A DNA stretch of 50,181 bases from DAOUAE01 sp034433795 (GCA_034433795.1 DAOUAE010000067.1:1-50181), one strand, 5' to 3'. Shown: positions 25,437 through 33,360, counted from the first letter of the stretch. Made by a program: numbers and translations. The notes: generated by a model not told the origin, from the sequence alone.

Positions 25437-26354
25437 GTGGCCGACCGGGGACATCTCGTCCCCTCCCGCCCGGCGCGGCCGCGTCCGGCGCCGGCTCTCG
25501 CTCCGCCGACCAGCGCCCCCCGGAACCGGTCCCTGGTCACCATCGTCCGGGCCGTCGGGCGCTCCGGCGCGCTGGTCCCGCTTCTCCTGAGCGCCGGGCT
25601 CTTCGCCGTCCTGGTCCTGGCGCCGGTGGTGGCCATCGTCGCCCGGGTGCTGCTGACCGGCGACCTGCTGGCGGTCCTGGGGCGACCGGTGGTAATCGCG
25701 GCGCTGCGGCTCAGCCTGCTGACGACCACGCTGAGTCTGGGCCTGACGCTTCTGCTGGGCACACCGGTCGCCTACCTCCTGGCCCGGTACCGGTTTCCCG
25801 GCCGCACCCTCCTGGACAGCCTCATCGACCTGCCGATCGTCCTGCCGCCGGCGGTGGCCGGGCTCGGCCTGCTGATGGCCTTCGGACGCCGGGGGCTTTT
25901 CGGGCCGGCGCTGGAGGCGCTGGGGCTGACGCTCAGTTTCACCACCGCCGCCGTCGTGGTGGCCCAGACCTTCGTGGCGGCGCCGTTCTACGTCCGGGCC
26001 GCCCGGGCGGCGTTCCTGGCCGTCGATCAGGAACTGGAACGGGTGGCCCACACGCTGGGCGTCTCGGCCTGGGCGACCTTCTGGCGGGTCACCGTCCCGG
26101 TGGCGCTGCCGGGGCTGGTGAGCGGAGCGCTGATGAGCTGGGCCCGGGCGCTGGGCGAGTTCGGCGCGACGATCATGGTCGCCGGCAGCTTCCCCGGCCG
26201 GACTCAGACCATGCCGCTGGCGATCTACGCCGCTCTGGAGAGCGATCTTGAGGCCGCCCTGGCCCTGGCCGCGCTCCTGGTCCTGGTCTCGCTGGGCCTG
26301 CTGGGCGGACTCCGCCGGGTGACCGGACCGCTGGGAGAAAGGGCCGATGCTTGA
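25437..26354 (+). CDS. modB: Molybdate ABC transporter permease ModB
   Basis: 305 aa from the GTG at 25437, with GGAGG 6 nt upstream. A long Pro/Arg-rich N-terminal extension of about 45 residues precedes the usual permease core, which most ModB proteins lack; a start further in (near the hydrophobic stretch) cannot be excluded. Five or six membrane segments follow, with DLPIVLPPAVAGLGLL and the EAA-type coupling loop (ERVAHTLGVSAWATFWRVTV, ARALGEFGATIMVAG) that contacts the ATPase. It sits between modA and modC and overlaps modC by 8 nt. Confidence 0.93.
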   Translation: MADRGHLVPSRPARPRPAPALAPPTSAPRNRSLVTIVRAVGRSGALVPLLLSAGLFAVLVLAPVVAIVARVLLTGDLLAVLGRPVVIAALRLSLLTTTLSLGLTLLLGTPVAYLLARYRFPGRTLLDSLIDLPIVLPPAVAGLGLLMAFGRRGLFGPALEALGLTLSFTTAAVVVAQTFVAAPFYVRAARAAFLAVDQELERVAHTLGVSAWATFWRVTVPVALPGLVSGALMSWARALGEFGATIMVAGSFPGRTQTMPLAIYAALESDLEAALALAALLVLVSLGLLGGLRRVTGPLGERADA

Positions 26355-27477
26355 GGTCCAGGTCACCAGACACTTCCCTGGCTTCCGGCTGGCGGTGGCC
26401 TTCACGACCACCGCCCGTCGCACCGCTCTCCTGGGGCCCTCGGGGGCCGGCAAGAGCCTGACGCTGCGGGTCATCGCCGGCCTGCTGCGGCCTGACCAGG
26501 GGCGGATCGTCGTGGAGGGACAGGTCCTCTGCGACACCGCCCAGGGGCTCGACCTGCCGCCCCAGGCCCGGCGGGTCGGCTATGTGCCCCAGCACTACGC
26601 CCTCTTCCCGCACCTGGATGTTCTGGGCAACATCGGCTTCGGTCTGCCCGTGCGGTCCCCCGCCGTCCGGCGGCAGATCGCCGACCTGCTGGACCTGCTG
26701 GGGCTGGCCGGCCTGGAGCGGCGCTTCCCCCGGCAGCTGTCTGGCGGGCAGCAGCAGCGCGTCGCCCTGGCCCGCGCGCTGGCGCGCCGGCCCCGTCTTC
26801 TCCTGCTCGATGAGCCGCTCTCAGCCCTCGACGCCCCGACCCGCCGGGAACTGCGCGAGGCGCTCGGCGATCTGCTCCGGCGTCTGGACCTGCCGACCCT
26901 CATTGTCACCCACGACCTGGCCGACGCCCTGGCCCTGGCCGACCACCTGGTCGTCCTCGACGCCGGTCAGGTGCTGCAGAGCGGTCCGGCCCCCGACGTG
27001 CTGGCCCACCCGGCCCACGTGCGCGTCGCCCAGATCGTCGGGATCCGGAATCTCCTGCCCGGCTGGGTGGAGGCCCACGACGAGACCGGGACGACCGTGC
27101 GGGTCGGCCAGCGCCGGCTCCGGGCCCGACCGCCCACCGGCCAGGCGCCCCCGGTCGGGAGCCCGGTCAGCGTCTGCCTGCGCAGCGACCGGATCCGTCT
27201 GCAGCCGGCCGAGACCACGGCGGAGGAGGCCAATACCGCCTTCGGAAGGGTGGTCGACGAACGCTGGGAAGGGACCACGGTCGCCCTGCGCCTCCGGCTG
27301 GCCGACGCTCGCCTCCGGCCCGAGGCCGCGTACGATCTGGAGGTCGAGATCCTGGGAGCGACCTACGAGGCCCTTCGCCCGCGCGACCGCGCCCTCTGGG
27401 CCGTCCAGATCCCCGCCACAGCCCTGCACCTTCTGCCGGCCGCCGACGCCACGCCCGCCGCCGTCAAAAACGCGTGA
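26347..27477 (+). CDS. modC: Molybdate ABC transporter ATPase ModC with TOBE domain
   Basis: 376 aa. Walker A GPSGAGKS at residues 30-37, a Q-loop in YVPQHYALFPHL, the ABC signature LSGGQQQRVALARAL, Walker B LLLLDEPLSALD and the switch His in IVTHDLADALALAD are all intact. The C-terminal about 130 residues form a TOBE-type domain (VRIGIRNLLPG region, then SVCLRSDRIRLQPAE) that in ModC binds molybdate for feedback. It ends the TauE-modABC operon. Confidence 0.93.
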   Translation: MLEVQVTRHFPGFRLAVAFTTTARRTALLGPSGAGKSLTLRVIAGLLRPDQGRIVVEGQVLCDTAQGLDLPPQARRVGYVPQHYALFPHLDVLGNIGFGLPVRSPAVRRQIADLLDLLGLAGLERRFPRQLSGGQQQRVALARALARRPRLLLLDEPLSALDAPTRRELREALGDLLRRLDLPTLIVTHDLADALALADHLVVLDAGQVLQSGPAPDVLAHPAHVRVAQIVGIRNLLPGWVEAHDETGTTVRVGQRRLRARPPTGQAPPVGSPVSVCLRSDRIRLQPAETTAEEANTAFGRVVDERWEGTTVALRLRLADARLRPEAAYDLEVEILGATYEALRPRDRALWAVQIPATALHLLPAADATPAAVKNA

Positions 27478-27601
27478 GAAAACGCCCGCCGGCCCTGTCC
27501 CCGCCTTGTCAGGGCCGCCGCCCGGCCTCTACCATGCCGACGAGCCACGCCCGGCACCCCGCGGGCGCAGCCCACACCGACCAGGACGGGAGGCGGAGGC
27601 G

Positions 27602-28189
27602 GTGTCATCCCATCCACACCCGGCGGAACGGCGCTCCGGCGGCTGGCTGCGCCGCCTGGCCGTCGGCCTGCTGGGGCTGGGCATCACCCTGGCCGGAGCC
27701 CTGCTGGGGGCGGCCAGCGGCAGCGAACTGGCCAGCGGGCTGGCCGGCCCACCCCGGCCGACCCTGACCCTGGGCCCTGAACCGTCCCTTCTCGCCCCGG
27801 CCACCCCCACGGCGACCCCGACACCGCCGGCCAGCCCGACGCCCACCGTCGTGGCGGCGCCAGTGTCCTCGCCCACGCCGACGCTGGTCCCGACCCCGAC
27901 GCCCCGCCCCGCCCCCTGGGCCACGCCGCCGGCCCGTCCGGCCACGCCGACCCCCTCCGCGCCGGCCTGGCCGGCCATCAGCCGACCGGCCTACGGGGGC
28001 GCGGCCGTCATCCGGGCGGCCCCGACGACTGCGGCCGAGGCGGTGGGTGCCATCCCCCTGGGGGAGACGGTCGAGGTGCTGGGCATTGTCCAGGGCGAGG
28101 CCATCGACCCGGCCGAGCCGCGCTGGTTCCGGGTGCGCTACCGGGGAACCGAGGGCTTCGTCTACGGCAAACTCCTCAAGAGCCGCTAG
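27602..28189 (+). CDS. Membrane-anchored SH3b-domain protein, 195 aa
   Basis: The GTG at 27602 follows GGGAGGCGGAGG. A basic N-terminus and one membrane segment (LLGLGITLAGALLGAASG) lead into a long Pro/Thr/Ala linker (about residues 55-120) and a C-terminal bacterial SH3 domain (PAYGGAAVIRAAPTT, then EPRWFRVRYRGTEGFVYGKL). The SH3 domain is closely similar to the two in the next gene. It is probably anchored in the membrane and binds cell-wall peptides. No catalytic domain is present. Confidence 0.8.
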   Translation: MSSHPHPAERRSGGWLRRLAVGLLGLGITLAGALLGAASGSELASGLAGPPRPTLTLGPEPSLLAPATPTATPTPPASPTPTVVAAPVSSPTPTLVPTPTPRPAPWATPPARPATPTPSAPAWPAISRPAYGGAAVIRAAPTTAAEAVGAIPLGETVEVLGIVQGEAIDPAEPRWFRVRYRGTEGFVYGKLLKSR

Positions 28190-28243
28190 CCCGGTGGCCG
28201 GGCGCACGGTTTCCACGAGCAGTCTGATCGGGAGGTGTGGTTG

Positions 28244-29650
28244 GTGGTGGGGAACAGCGGATGGGACCGACTGAGCCACTGGCTGCAGAGCGGTCGCTGG
28301 CCGGTCCGTCGGCGCTGGCTGGCCGGGGCCTTTGCCCTGGGGTTTGCCCTGGCCACGGTCCTGACCGGCTGGGCCGAGACCGGCCCCGGGCCGCGCGGAC
28401 GGACGGTCGTCCTCGACCCCGGTCACGGGGGCAGCGAGATCGGGGCCAGTTTCGTCCTGGCCGACGGCACTCTCTTACGCGAGAAGGACCTGACCCTGCG
28501 GGTGGCCCGGCGGGTGGCCGCGCTCCTCGAGGCTCAGGGCTACCGGGTGGTGCTGACCCGGACCGATGACCGGCCGGTCAACAGCGAGAACCGCGACCTG
28601 ACCGGCGACGGCTGGGTGGACCTGGCCGACGAGCTGCAGGCCCGCATCGACCTGGCCAACAATCAGAACGCCGCCGTTTTCTTCTCGATCCACTTCAACG
28701 GCCACTTCGACCCGACGCTGGCCGGTCCCGAGGTCTACTACTCGCCGACGCATCCGCTGGCGGCGGCCAACCGCCGGCTGGCCCAGATCACCTGGGACAC
28801 CCTCAGCCGGGCCCTGCAGGCCGCCGGCTACCCCAACAACGGGCGCGGGGTCCTGCCCGATACGGTCACCGGCGGGCCGCTGTATCTGCTGGGGGCACCG
28901 GGGCAGCCACCGGTCCGGGCTCTGCGCATGCCGGCGGTGCTGGCCGAGGCCCTCTACCTGACCAACCCCGATGACGCCAGCCGGCTGCGCGACGAGCGCC
29001 TGCTGGAGACCATCGCCCGGGCCTACGCCGCCGCCCTCCACCAGTTCCTGAGCACAGCCGCCCCGACGCCCAGCCCCACGCCCGCGCCCAGTCCCACCCC
29101 GACCCCCCGGCCGACGCCCACGGGGCTGCTGGGGCTCATCCGGGCCGCCTGGGGCGGGGGCGCCTACGTCCGTCGCGAGCCGACCACCGTCAGCCCGCCG
29201 ATAACGGCTCTGCCCAACGACAGCTCGGTGGTGGTGGTCCAGACGACCACCGGCGAGGCCCTCGACCCGGCCGAGCCGCGCTGGCTGCAGATCCGGTTCG
29301 GCGACCTCACCGGCTACGTCTACCGCAAACTGGTGCGGCTTCTGGGCGAGGGCGAGCCCGCCCGTCCCCAGGTGACGCTCCCGGCCTCCCCAACTCCGAC
29401 GCCCACGCCGGTTCCGGCCCGGCTGGGCCTGGGGGTCATCACGGTCGACTGGGGCGGCGGCGCTTTTGTCCGGGCCCGGCCGACCACGCAGGCTCCGGTG
29501 GTCACCGTCCTGCTGCCGGACACCGTCGTCGAATTGCTCGACCGGGCGACCGGCGAGGCCGTCCTGGGGAACGAAAGCGGCTGGTACCGTGTCCGCTTCG
29601 CCGGGCTCGAGGGCTACGTCTACGCTCCCCTTATCCGCCGGCTGGAGTGA
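28244..29650 (+). CDS. N-acetylmuramoyl-L-alanine amidase (Amidase_3) with two SH3b domains
   Basis: 468 aa from the GTG at 28244, 8 nt after GGAGG; the GTG at 28235 overlaps that site and is rejected. A membrane anchor (about residues 24-44) is followed by a zinc amidase domain: His60 in VVLDPGHGGSEIG, the Glu in LREKDLTLRVA, His in FFSIHFNGH, and the late Glu in MPAVLAEALYLTNP, the AmiC/CwlM pattern. Pro/Thr linkers separate two SH3 domains (about 295-365 and 395-468), each with W-GGGA-Y/F-VR and GYVY motifs. It cleaves stem peptides from peptidoglycan and is paired with the SH3 protein upstream. Confidence 0.93.
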   Translation: MVGNSGWDRLSHWLQSGRWPVRRRWLAGAFALGFALATVLTGWAETGPGPRGRTVVLDPGHGGSEIGASFVLADGTLLREKDLTLRVARRVAALLEAQGYRVVLTRTDDRPVNSENRDLTGDGWVDLADELQARIDLANNQNAAVFFSIHFNGHFDPTLAGPEVYYSPTHPLAAANRRLAQITWDTLSRALQAAGYPNNGRGVLPDTVTGGPLYLLGAPGQPPVRALRMPAVLAEALYLTNPDDASRLRDERLLETIARAYAAALHQFLSTAAPTPSPTPAPSPTPTPRPTPTGLLGLIRAAWGGGAYVRREPTTVSPPITALPNDSSVVVVQTTTGEALDPAEPRWLQIRFGDLTGYVYRKLVRLLGEGEPARPQVTLPASPTPTPTPVPARLGLGVITVDWGGGAFVRARPTTQAPVVTVLLPDTVVELLDRATGEAVLGNESGWYRVRFAGLEGYVYAPLIRRLE

Positions 29651-29710
29651 CGCCCCGTCTCGGGGAACCCTGAGGACCAGGATCGGGAGTTCCCCGATTG
29701 TCCGGGCCAG

Positions 29711-29746
29711 CCCGCCGCCCGTAGATCTCTGGTCGAGGGCGGCGGG
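29711..29746 (+). other. Leader hairpin before the 164-aa exported protein
   Basis: A perfect 10-bp stem (CCCGCCGCCC at 29711-29720 with GGGCGGCGGG at 29737-29746, 16-nt loop) lies between the amidase stop and the next gene. There is no U-tract, so it is more likely a stabilising or translation-control hairpin than a terminator. Confidence 0.4.
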
Positions 29747-29773
29747 CCCATCTGTCGGGAGGAGGGGAGGCCC

Positions 29774-30268
29774 ATGTCACGCAAGGTTCTCGGCGTCTTC
29801 GTGGGGGTCCTGGTGGCGATGCTGCTGGCGGCGGTGACGGCGGCCAGCGCCTTCACCGTCAACAGCCTGGTCCGTTACCTGGTCATGCAACAGGAGACGC
29901 TCCAGCTCGATCCGGACGTGGTGGTGGTGCCGACCGGGGTTGAGAAGGCCAGCGGCAACCAGACGGCTAACGGAACGGCCGCGCCGGGGGTGGAGGCCAC
30001 CAACACCCTGCCCCAGATCAACAACCCGATCACCAAGGGCAACTGGGTCTACACCTTCCAGGTCAAAGAGGCGGCGGCCGACTCCTGGCCGGCGGGTCGG
30101 CAGTACCGGGTCCTGGTCTACGCCGACAGCAATCTCCTGACCACCCTGTATCTGCAGAACGGCACTGCGGCCAACAACCAGATTGAAGGGGTGACGGTCA
30201 AGGTCGACCTGGGCTCGAGCACAACCATTCCGGATAGCATCGCCGTCCACGTGGAGCGGGTCCAGTAG
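29774..30268 (+). CDS. Exported protein of unknown function, 164 aa
   Basis: The ATG follows CGGGAGGAGGGGAGG. A signal peptide or single anchor (VLGVFVGVLVAMLLAAVTAASA) precedes a mature part rich in Asn, Thr and Val with strand-like segments (DPDVVVVPTG, NWVYTFQVKEAAADSW, YRVLVYADSNLLTTLYLQN, VTVKVDLGSSTTIPDSIAVHVE). The pattern of a short exported protein with a compact beta domain resembles the exported proteins at 35518 and 36049, but they are not obviously homologous. No cysteine or catalytic motif is seen. The strong promoter of the small RNA follows it. Confidence 0.75.
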   Translation: MSRKVLGVFVGVLVAMLLAAVTAASAFTVNSLVRYLVMQQETLQLDPDVVVVPTGVEKASGNQTANGTAAPGVEATNTLPQINNPITKGNWVYTFQVKEAAADSWPAGRQYRVLVYADSNLLTTLYLQNGTAANNQIEGVTVKVDLGSSTTIPDSIAVHVERVQ

Positions 30269-30326
30269 ACCGGGCGCGCGGCGGTCAGAAACCCATGAAC
30301 AAACCATGAAAAATCCGTCGAGGGGC

Positions 30327-30355
30327 TTGACAGCCGCCGTCTGGGATGGTATAAA
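30327..30355 (+). promoter_or_regulatory. Strong promoter of small RNA 1, TTGACA-N17-TATAAA
   Basis: A consensus -35 TTGACA (30327-30332), 17-nt spacer and TATAAA (30350-30355) place the start at about 30361, exactly at the first base of the RNA's closing helix. Confidence 0.85.
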
Positions 30356-30360
30356 GAAAG

Positions 30361-30514
30361 CGTCCCGAGCGGTTGAGTAGGGTCAACGCCCCGGACCGCC
30401 GGACGCCGAACCCCAAGGTGGTGGAAGCCAGGTGCCCCCTGGTGGAAGCCGCCAAAGGGCGGAGGAGACCGACGGCTGAGGCGGGACACCGAAAGGTCGC
30501 TCGGGACGTTTTTT
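30361..30514 (+). ncRNA. Structured small RNA 1, unknown family (about 154 nt)
   Basis: The transcript predicted from the promoter begins with CGTCCCGAGCG (30361-30371) and ends with the exact complement CGCTCGGGACG (30498-30508) followed by TTTTTT. The terminator stem is thus made from the two ends of the RNA. Inside are possible hairpins GGGT-CAAC-GCCC, CCAGG-TGCCC-CCTGG flanked by two copies of TGGAAG, and ACC-GAAA-GGT before the 3' strand. A second copy with the same ends lies at 33160. The structure does not match SRP RNA, tmRNA or a plain 6S duplex as I know them. Confidence 0.75.
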
Positions 30515-30582
30515 CTCCCCGGCCCGGCCCCCCCTTCTCGGCGCCCTGCCTCTGGCGATCCTGCGTATACGGAGTGTGCCCG

Positions 30583-30969
30583 ATGGACCTGAGAGAGCTG
30601 TGGAGCCGGCTGGAGGCGACGCCGGCCGCCGCCAGTGTTCGCACCGTCTTCGGCGAGCCGGTCCGGGTGGGCGACCGGGTGATCATCCCGGTGGCCCAGG
30701 TATGTGGTGGCGTCGGGCTGGGGTTCGGTCAGCGGCCGGCGGCCGGTGCCGAAGGGGGACCGTCGGCCCAGGGTGGCGGTGGTGGCGGCGGGTTCACCGC
30801 CCGTCCGCTGGCGGTGGTGGTGGCCACGCCCGAGCGGGTGGAGGTCCAGCCGGTGCTGGACCTGACCCGGCTGGCGGTGGTGGGGATGCTGCTGCTGGCC
30901 TGGAACGTTTTCTGGATCAGTCGGACGGTCCGGGTCCTGGCCACCCGCCGGCCCCCTCCCCGGACCTGA
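30583..30969 (+). CDS. GerW/YtfJ-family protein, 128 aa
   Basis: The ATG at 30583 follows GGAG at 8 nt. The sequence shows the YtfJ/GerW hallmarks: SVRTVFGEPVRVGDRVIIPVAQVCGGVGLGFG in the first half, a Gly-rich middle, then GGGGFTARPLAVVVATPERVEVQPVLDL and a C-terminal hydrophobic segment (about residues 95-115). In Bacillus the family member is a spore protein affecting germination, but relatives are widespread in non-sporulating Actinobacteria and Chloroflexota with unknown roles. It lies just downstream of small RNA 1, and the RNA's terminator separates them. Confidence 0.85.
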   Translation: MDLRELWSRLEATPAAASVRTVFGEPVRVGDRVIIPVAQVCGGVGLGFGQRPAAGAEGGPSAQGGGGGGGFTARPLAVVVATPERVEVQPVLDLTRLAVVGMLLLAWNVFWISRTVRVLATRRPPPRT

Positions 30970-31071
30970 CATCGCCGGGCGCCCGCCGGTCTCTGGCGCC
31001 GGCTCGCTCTCATCGCCCCAACAAGAATGCGCCATTTCGGAGCACGGTCTGAGGCCCCACCGCGCTGGCGG

Positions 31072-31421
31072 TCAGCCAGTGTGATAGTCCACGATCTCGA
31101 GGAGATTAATCGTCTGGTCCAGCGTCTCCCCTGAGCGGCAGCAGTCGAGCGGATGGATCGCCTGAGCGCCGTTCCGTCGGCACTCCTCGCAGATTTGAAA
31201 ATAAGGCGCCAGCGATCAGTCAGGCGGGCTGCCCGCAGGCTGCGGAACTCTCCCACCAGAGGGTGTGATCCAGCCAGGTCGTAGGGGTTCTGGCGGAGGC
31301 GGCTGATGATCTGGTGAACGCGCCGATGGATATGCGGTGGCTTGCCCCGCCAGTAGCGGTCACTGGGGTCAGCCAGCGCCCGCTGCAGGTCGGGGTCAAG
31401 CACTCGAACCGCGTAGGGCAT
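31072..31421 (-). pseudogene. RelE/ParE-like toxin gene with a 1-nt frameshift
   Basis: From the ATG at 31421 (MPYAVRVLDPDLQRALAD) a small basic protein reads through HIHRRVHQIISRLRQNPYDL and RSLRAARLTDRWRLIF. It then loses frame at a run of four T on the minus strand (31198-31201). With one extra T the reading continues as WRLIFQICEECRRNGAQAIH, LDCCRSGETLDQTIN and LLEIVDYHTG to a TGA at 31072, which restores a normal 116-aa toxin-like protein. Such toxins cleave mRNA or act on gyrase. The gene starts inside the 3' end of the antitoxin-like gene. The shift may be a real mutation, a sequencing error or, less likely, programmed. Confidence 0.7.
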
Positions 31422-32031
31422 ACCGACCGGAGCGGAACCAGGCGCTCTCGGCCACACAGAGGCCGATCGTCTCCAGCAGAGGATCCGATAGGTCGAGGAG
31501 CCGGACCGCCTCCTCGTCATCCAGCACCCGTGTCAGATCCACGCCCAGAGGCACCTCGCGGAGGGGAATCGGCTCGCTCCACCCCAATGGCACAACTTCC
31601 AGGTCGTAGAAAGCCTGGAGCAGGCTTTCCGTATCCCGGAAACGGGCGAGCCATCGGAGATCCCGGTGCAATGACTCGGCAAAGGGACGATTCTCACCCT
31701 GCCACAGTTCCTGCTGGATTATCTCGGCCAGTTCCTGCCCTCGGGGTGTCACCCGCAGCGTCCAGCCCTCACCGCAGGCGATCAGTTCCGCTCCGGCCAG
31801 ATCCACCTCGGTCTGGTAGAGATCACGGGTGAACGGACCATACCGATATCGGAAGAAACTGTAGGAGAAGCCCTTCCAACGCTGGCGGAACCAGTGATAG
31901 GTAGTAAGGAAAGTCGCCTTCTGGAGCCACAGGCGGTCAGGTGGCCGCTCGCCGAGGGCTTCGGCCTCCCGTAAAAGCCAGAGCGTCACCGCTTCGTCAA
32001 CAAGCACTTCGCGCTGAGTCCGCGGGCGCAT
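31396..32031 (-). CDS. Putative antitoxin of the Panacea/DUF4065 type, 211 aa
   Basis: The start is the ATG at 32031, with AAAGGAGG 5 nt upstream; an ATG 18 nt earlier overlaps that site. The N-terminal half has a helical region (EAVTLWLLREAEALGERPPDRLWLQKATFLTTY) and FSYSFFRYRYGPFTRDLYQTEVDLAG, which recalls the Panacea (formerly DUF4065, SocA-like) fold, where LQK-x-x-x-L and YGP are typical. The C-terminal half has a variable helical part. It overlaps the toxin-like gene by 26 bp in the order antitoxin then toxin. The family call is tentative. Confidence 0.65.
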   Translation of the reverse strand: MRPRTQREVLVDEAVTLWLLREAEALGERPPDRLWLQKATFLTTYHWFRQRWKGFSYSFFRYRYGPFTRDLYQTEVDLAGAELIACGEGWTLRVTPRGQELAEIIQQELWQGENRPFAESLHRDLRWLARFRDTESLLQAFYDLEVVPLGWSEPIPLREVPLGVDLTRVLDDEEAVRLLDLSDPLLETIGLCVAESAWFRSGRYALRGSSA

Positions 32032-32294
32032 GGCAGCCTCCTTTGACAATGCCAGCGTGGTTCCTCAACAACCGCTGCACGAGCCGTACCCTGCCGCCTC
32101 ACCCACGGCGAGCGCCGTCACGACCACGGCCGGCACCGGCCTCTCTCAGAGCATACGGCCAGCGACCAGGCCTGTCAAGGGGACCGAACCAGGGTCGGGC
32201 GAGCGAGCGGTCTCTGGCACGGTTCGTGCACAGCCCCGTGGTTAAATGGGCCGGACGATGGTTGACCACCGCCCGGCTGGAAAGGAGTCTCCCC

Positions 32295-33107
32295 ATGGCC
32301 CGTCCACTGGCTGTCAGTCTGCTGGTCGCTCTCCTTCTGGCTCTGCAACCACGCCCGGTCAGCCCGGCCACCTGTCGCTTCGTCCTGGGCTTCCAGACCC
32401 TGCACGACCACCTGCCCCAGATCGTCGGCGACTGCCTGGAAGACGAACACCACAACCCGATCACCGGCGATACCATCCAGCGCACCACCCGCGGCCTCCT
32501 CGTCTGGCGCAAGGCCGATAACTGGACCGCCTTCACCGATGGCTACCGCACCTGGGTCATGGGACCGGCCGGGCTCCAGGTCCGCCTCAACAGCGAGCGC
32601 TTCCGCAGGGAGGCCGACTGCCTGGAGGTCGGCCTGCCCCGCTGCCTCATCCTTGACCCCCGCCTGCGGCCCGCCGCCAGCGCCCTGCAGAGCCAGGCGG
32701 AGGGCCGAACGCTCCTCCAGATCGCCGCCCTGGCCGGCGTCCAGATCCAGCGGGGCGCCCTGCCCCCCTCAGCCTGGGGCTTCTACTACGCCCCAACCCG
32801 GATCATCGTCCTGAACACCACTCTCGACCAGACCACCCCCCAGGTCCAGGCGGCAGCCCTGGCCCACGAACTCCAGCACGCCGCCGGCCTCTGGCCACGG
32901 ACCGCGCTCGAGTGCTACGACCTGGAGGCCCGCGCCTTCATCCGCCAGGCCAGCCTCTGGGCCAGCTTCTGGCCCCGGGGACTGCCACCGGCCATCGACC
33001 GCTTCCACGCCGAACTCAACGCCATCACCGTTCTGGTGGCCGCCGCCCCGGCCGGCTTCGTCGTCAGCCTGCTCGTCGCCTACCAGCACGAGTGTCTGGG
33101 GTCATAG
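32295..33107 (+). CDS. Secreted protein with HELQH putative zinc protease motif, 270 aa
   Basis: The ATG follows AAAGGAG. A signal peptide (PLAVSLLVALLLALQPRPVSPA) is followed by a domain I have seen repeatedly in Chloroflexota surface proteins (FVLGFQTLHDHLPQIVG, then CLEDEHHNPITGDTIQRT and GLLVWRKADNWTAFTDGYRT). The second half carries AALAHELQHAAGLWP, an HExxH motif with a following Gly, then ECYDLEARAFIRQASLW, whose Glu could be a third zinc ligand as in gluzincins. A hydrophobic C-terminal segment (ITVLVAAAPAGFVVSLLVAY) may anchor it. Protease activity is inferred only from the motif. Confidence 0.8.
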   Translation: MARPLAVSLLVALLLALQPRPVSPATCRFVLGFQTLHDHLPQIVGDCLEDEHHNPITGDTIQRTTRGLLVWRKADNWTAFTDGYRTWVMGPAGLQVRLNSERFRREADCLEVGLPRCLILDPRLRPAASALQSQAEGRTLLQIAALAGVQIQRGALPPSAWGFYYAPTRIIVLNTTLDQTTPQVQAAALAHELQHAAGLWPRTALECYDLEARAFIRQASLWASFWPRGLPPAIDRFHAELNAITVLVAAAPAGFVVSLLVAYQHECLGS

Positions 33108-33123
33108 CCCGCCTGGCTGTCTC

Positions 33124-33152
33124 TTGACAACGGGTCGCTGGCCTGGTAAACT
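33124..33152 (+). promoter_or_regulatory. Promoter of small RNA 2, TTGACA-N17-TAAACT
   Basis: Consensus TTGACA (33124-33129), 17-nt spacer, TAAACT (33147-33152). The start at about 33160 coincides with the 5' strand of the RNA's closing helix, as in small RNA 1. Confidence 0.8.
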
Positions 33153-33159
33153 TATTACT

Positions 33160-33307
33160 GGTCCCGAGCGGTCGGACCGGGCACACGCCCCGGCCGCGCG
33201 TCCGGGCCGCCACAGCCAGAGCCGGGCGACCGGCCGAGGCCCAGGGGGTACCGGAGGCCGATGGCCGGCGGCGGTGGGTGCGGCGGACGGTCGCTCGGGA
33301 CCTTTTT
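33160..33307 (+). ncRNA. Structured small RNA 2, paralogue of RNA 1 (about 148 nt)
   Basis: The 5' end GGTCCCGAGCG (33160-33170) pairs exactly with CGCTCGGGACC (33292-33302), followed by TTTTT. It shares with RNA 1 the blocks GTCCCGAGCGGT near the start, ACGCCCCGG about 30 nt in, and GGTCGCTCGGGAC at the end. The outermost pair differs (C-G in RNA 1, G-C here), which is a compensatory change. The small hairpin is GGGC-ACAC-GCCC here against GGGT-CAAC-GCCC in RNA 1. The interior otherwise diverges. No coding gene is read in the same direction downstream, so it is a stand-alone RNA and not a riboswitch. Confidence 0.75.
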
Positions 33308-33360
33308 GTGCCCGGCGGCTCACCACCTCTTCTGCCGTCGGGTCCAGACCACCCGCCGGG

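Noticed and set aside
30361..30514. Reading small RNA 1 as a riboswitch for the GerW gene
   Set aside because: The terminator ends the RNA before the gene, the gene has its own ribosome-binding site, and the paralogous RNA 2 has no gene downstream in the same direction.
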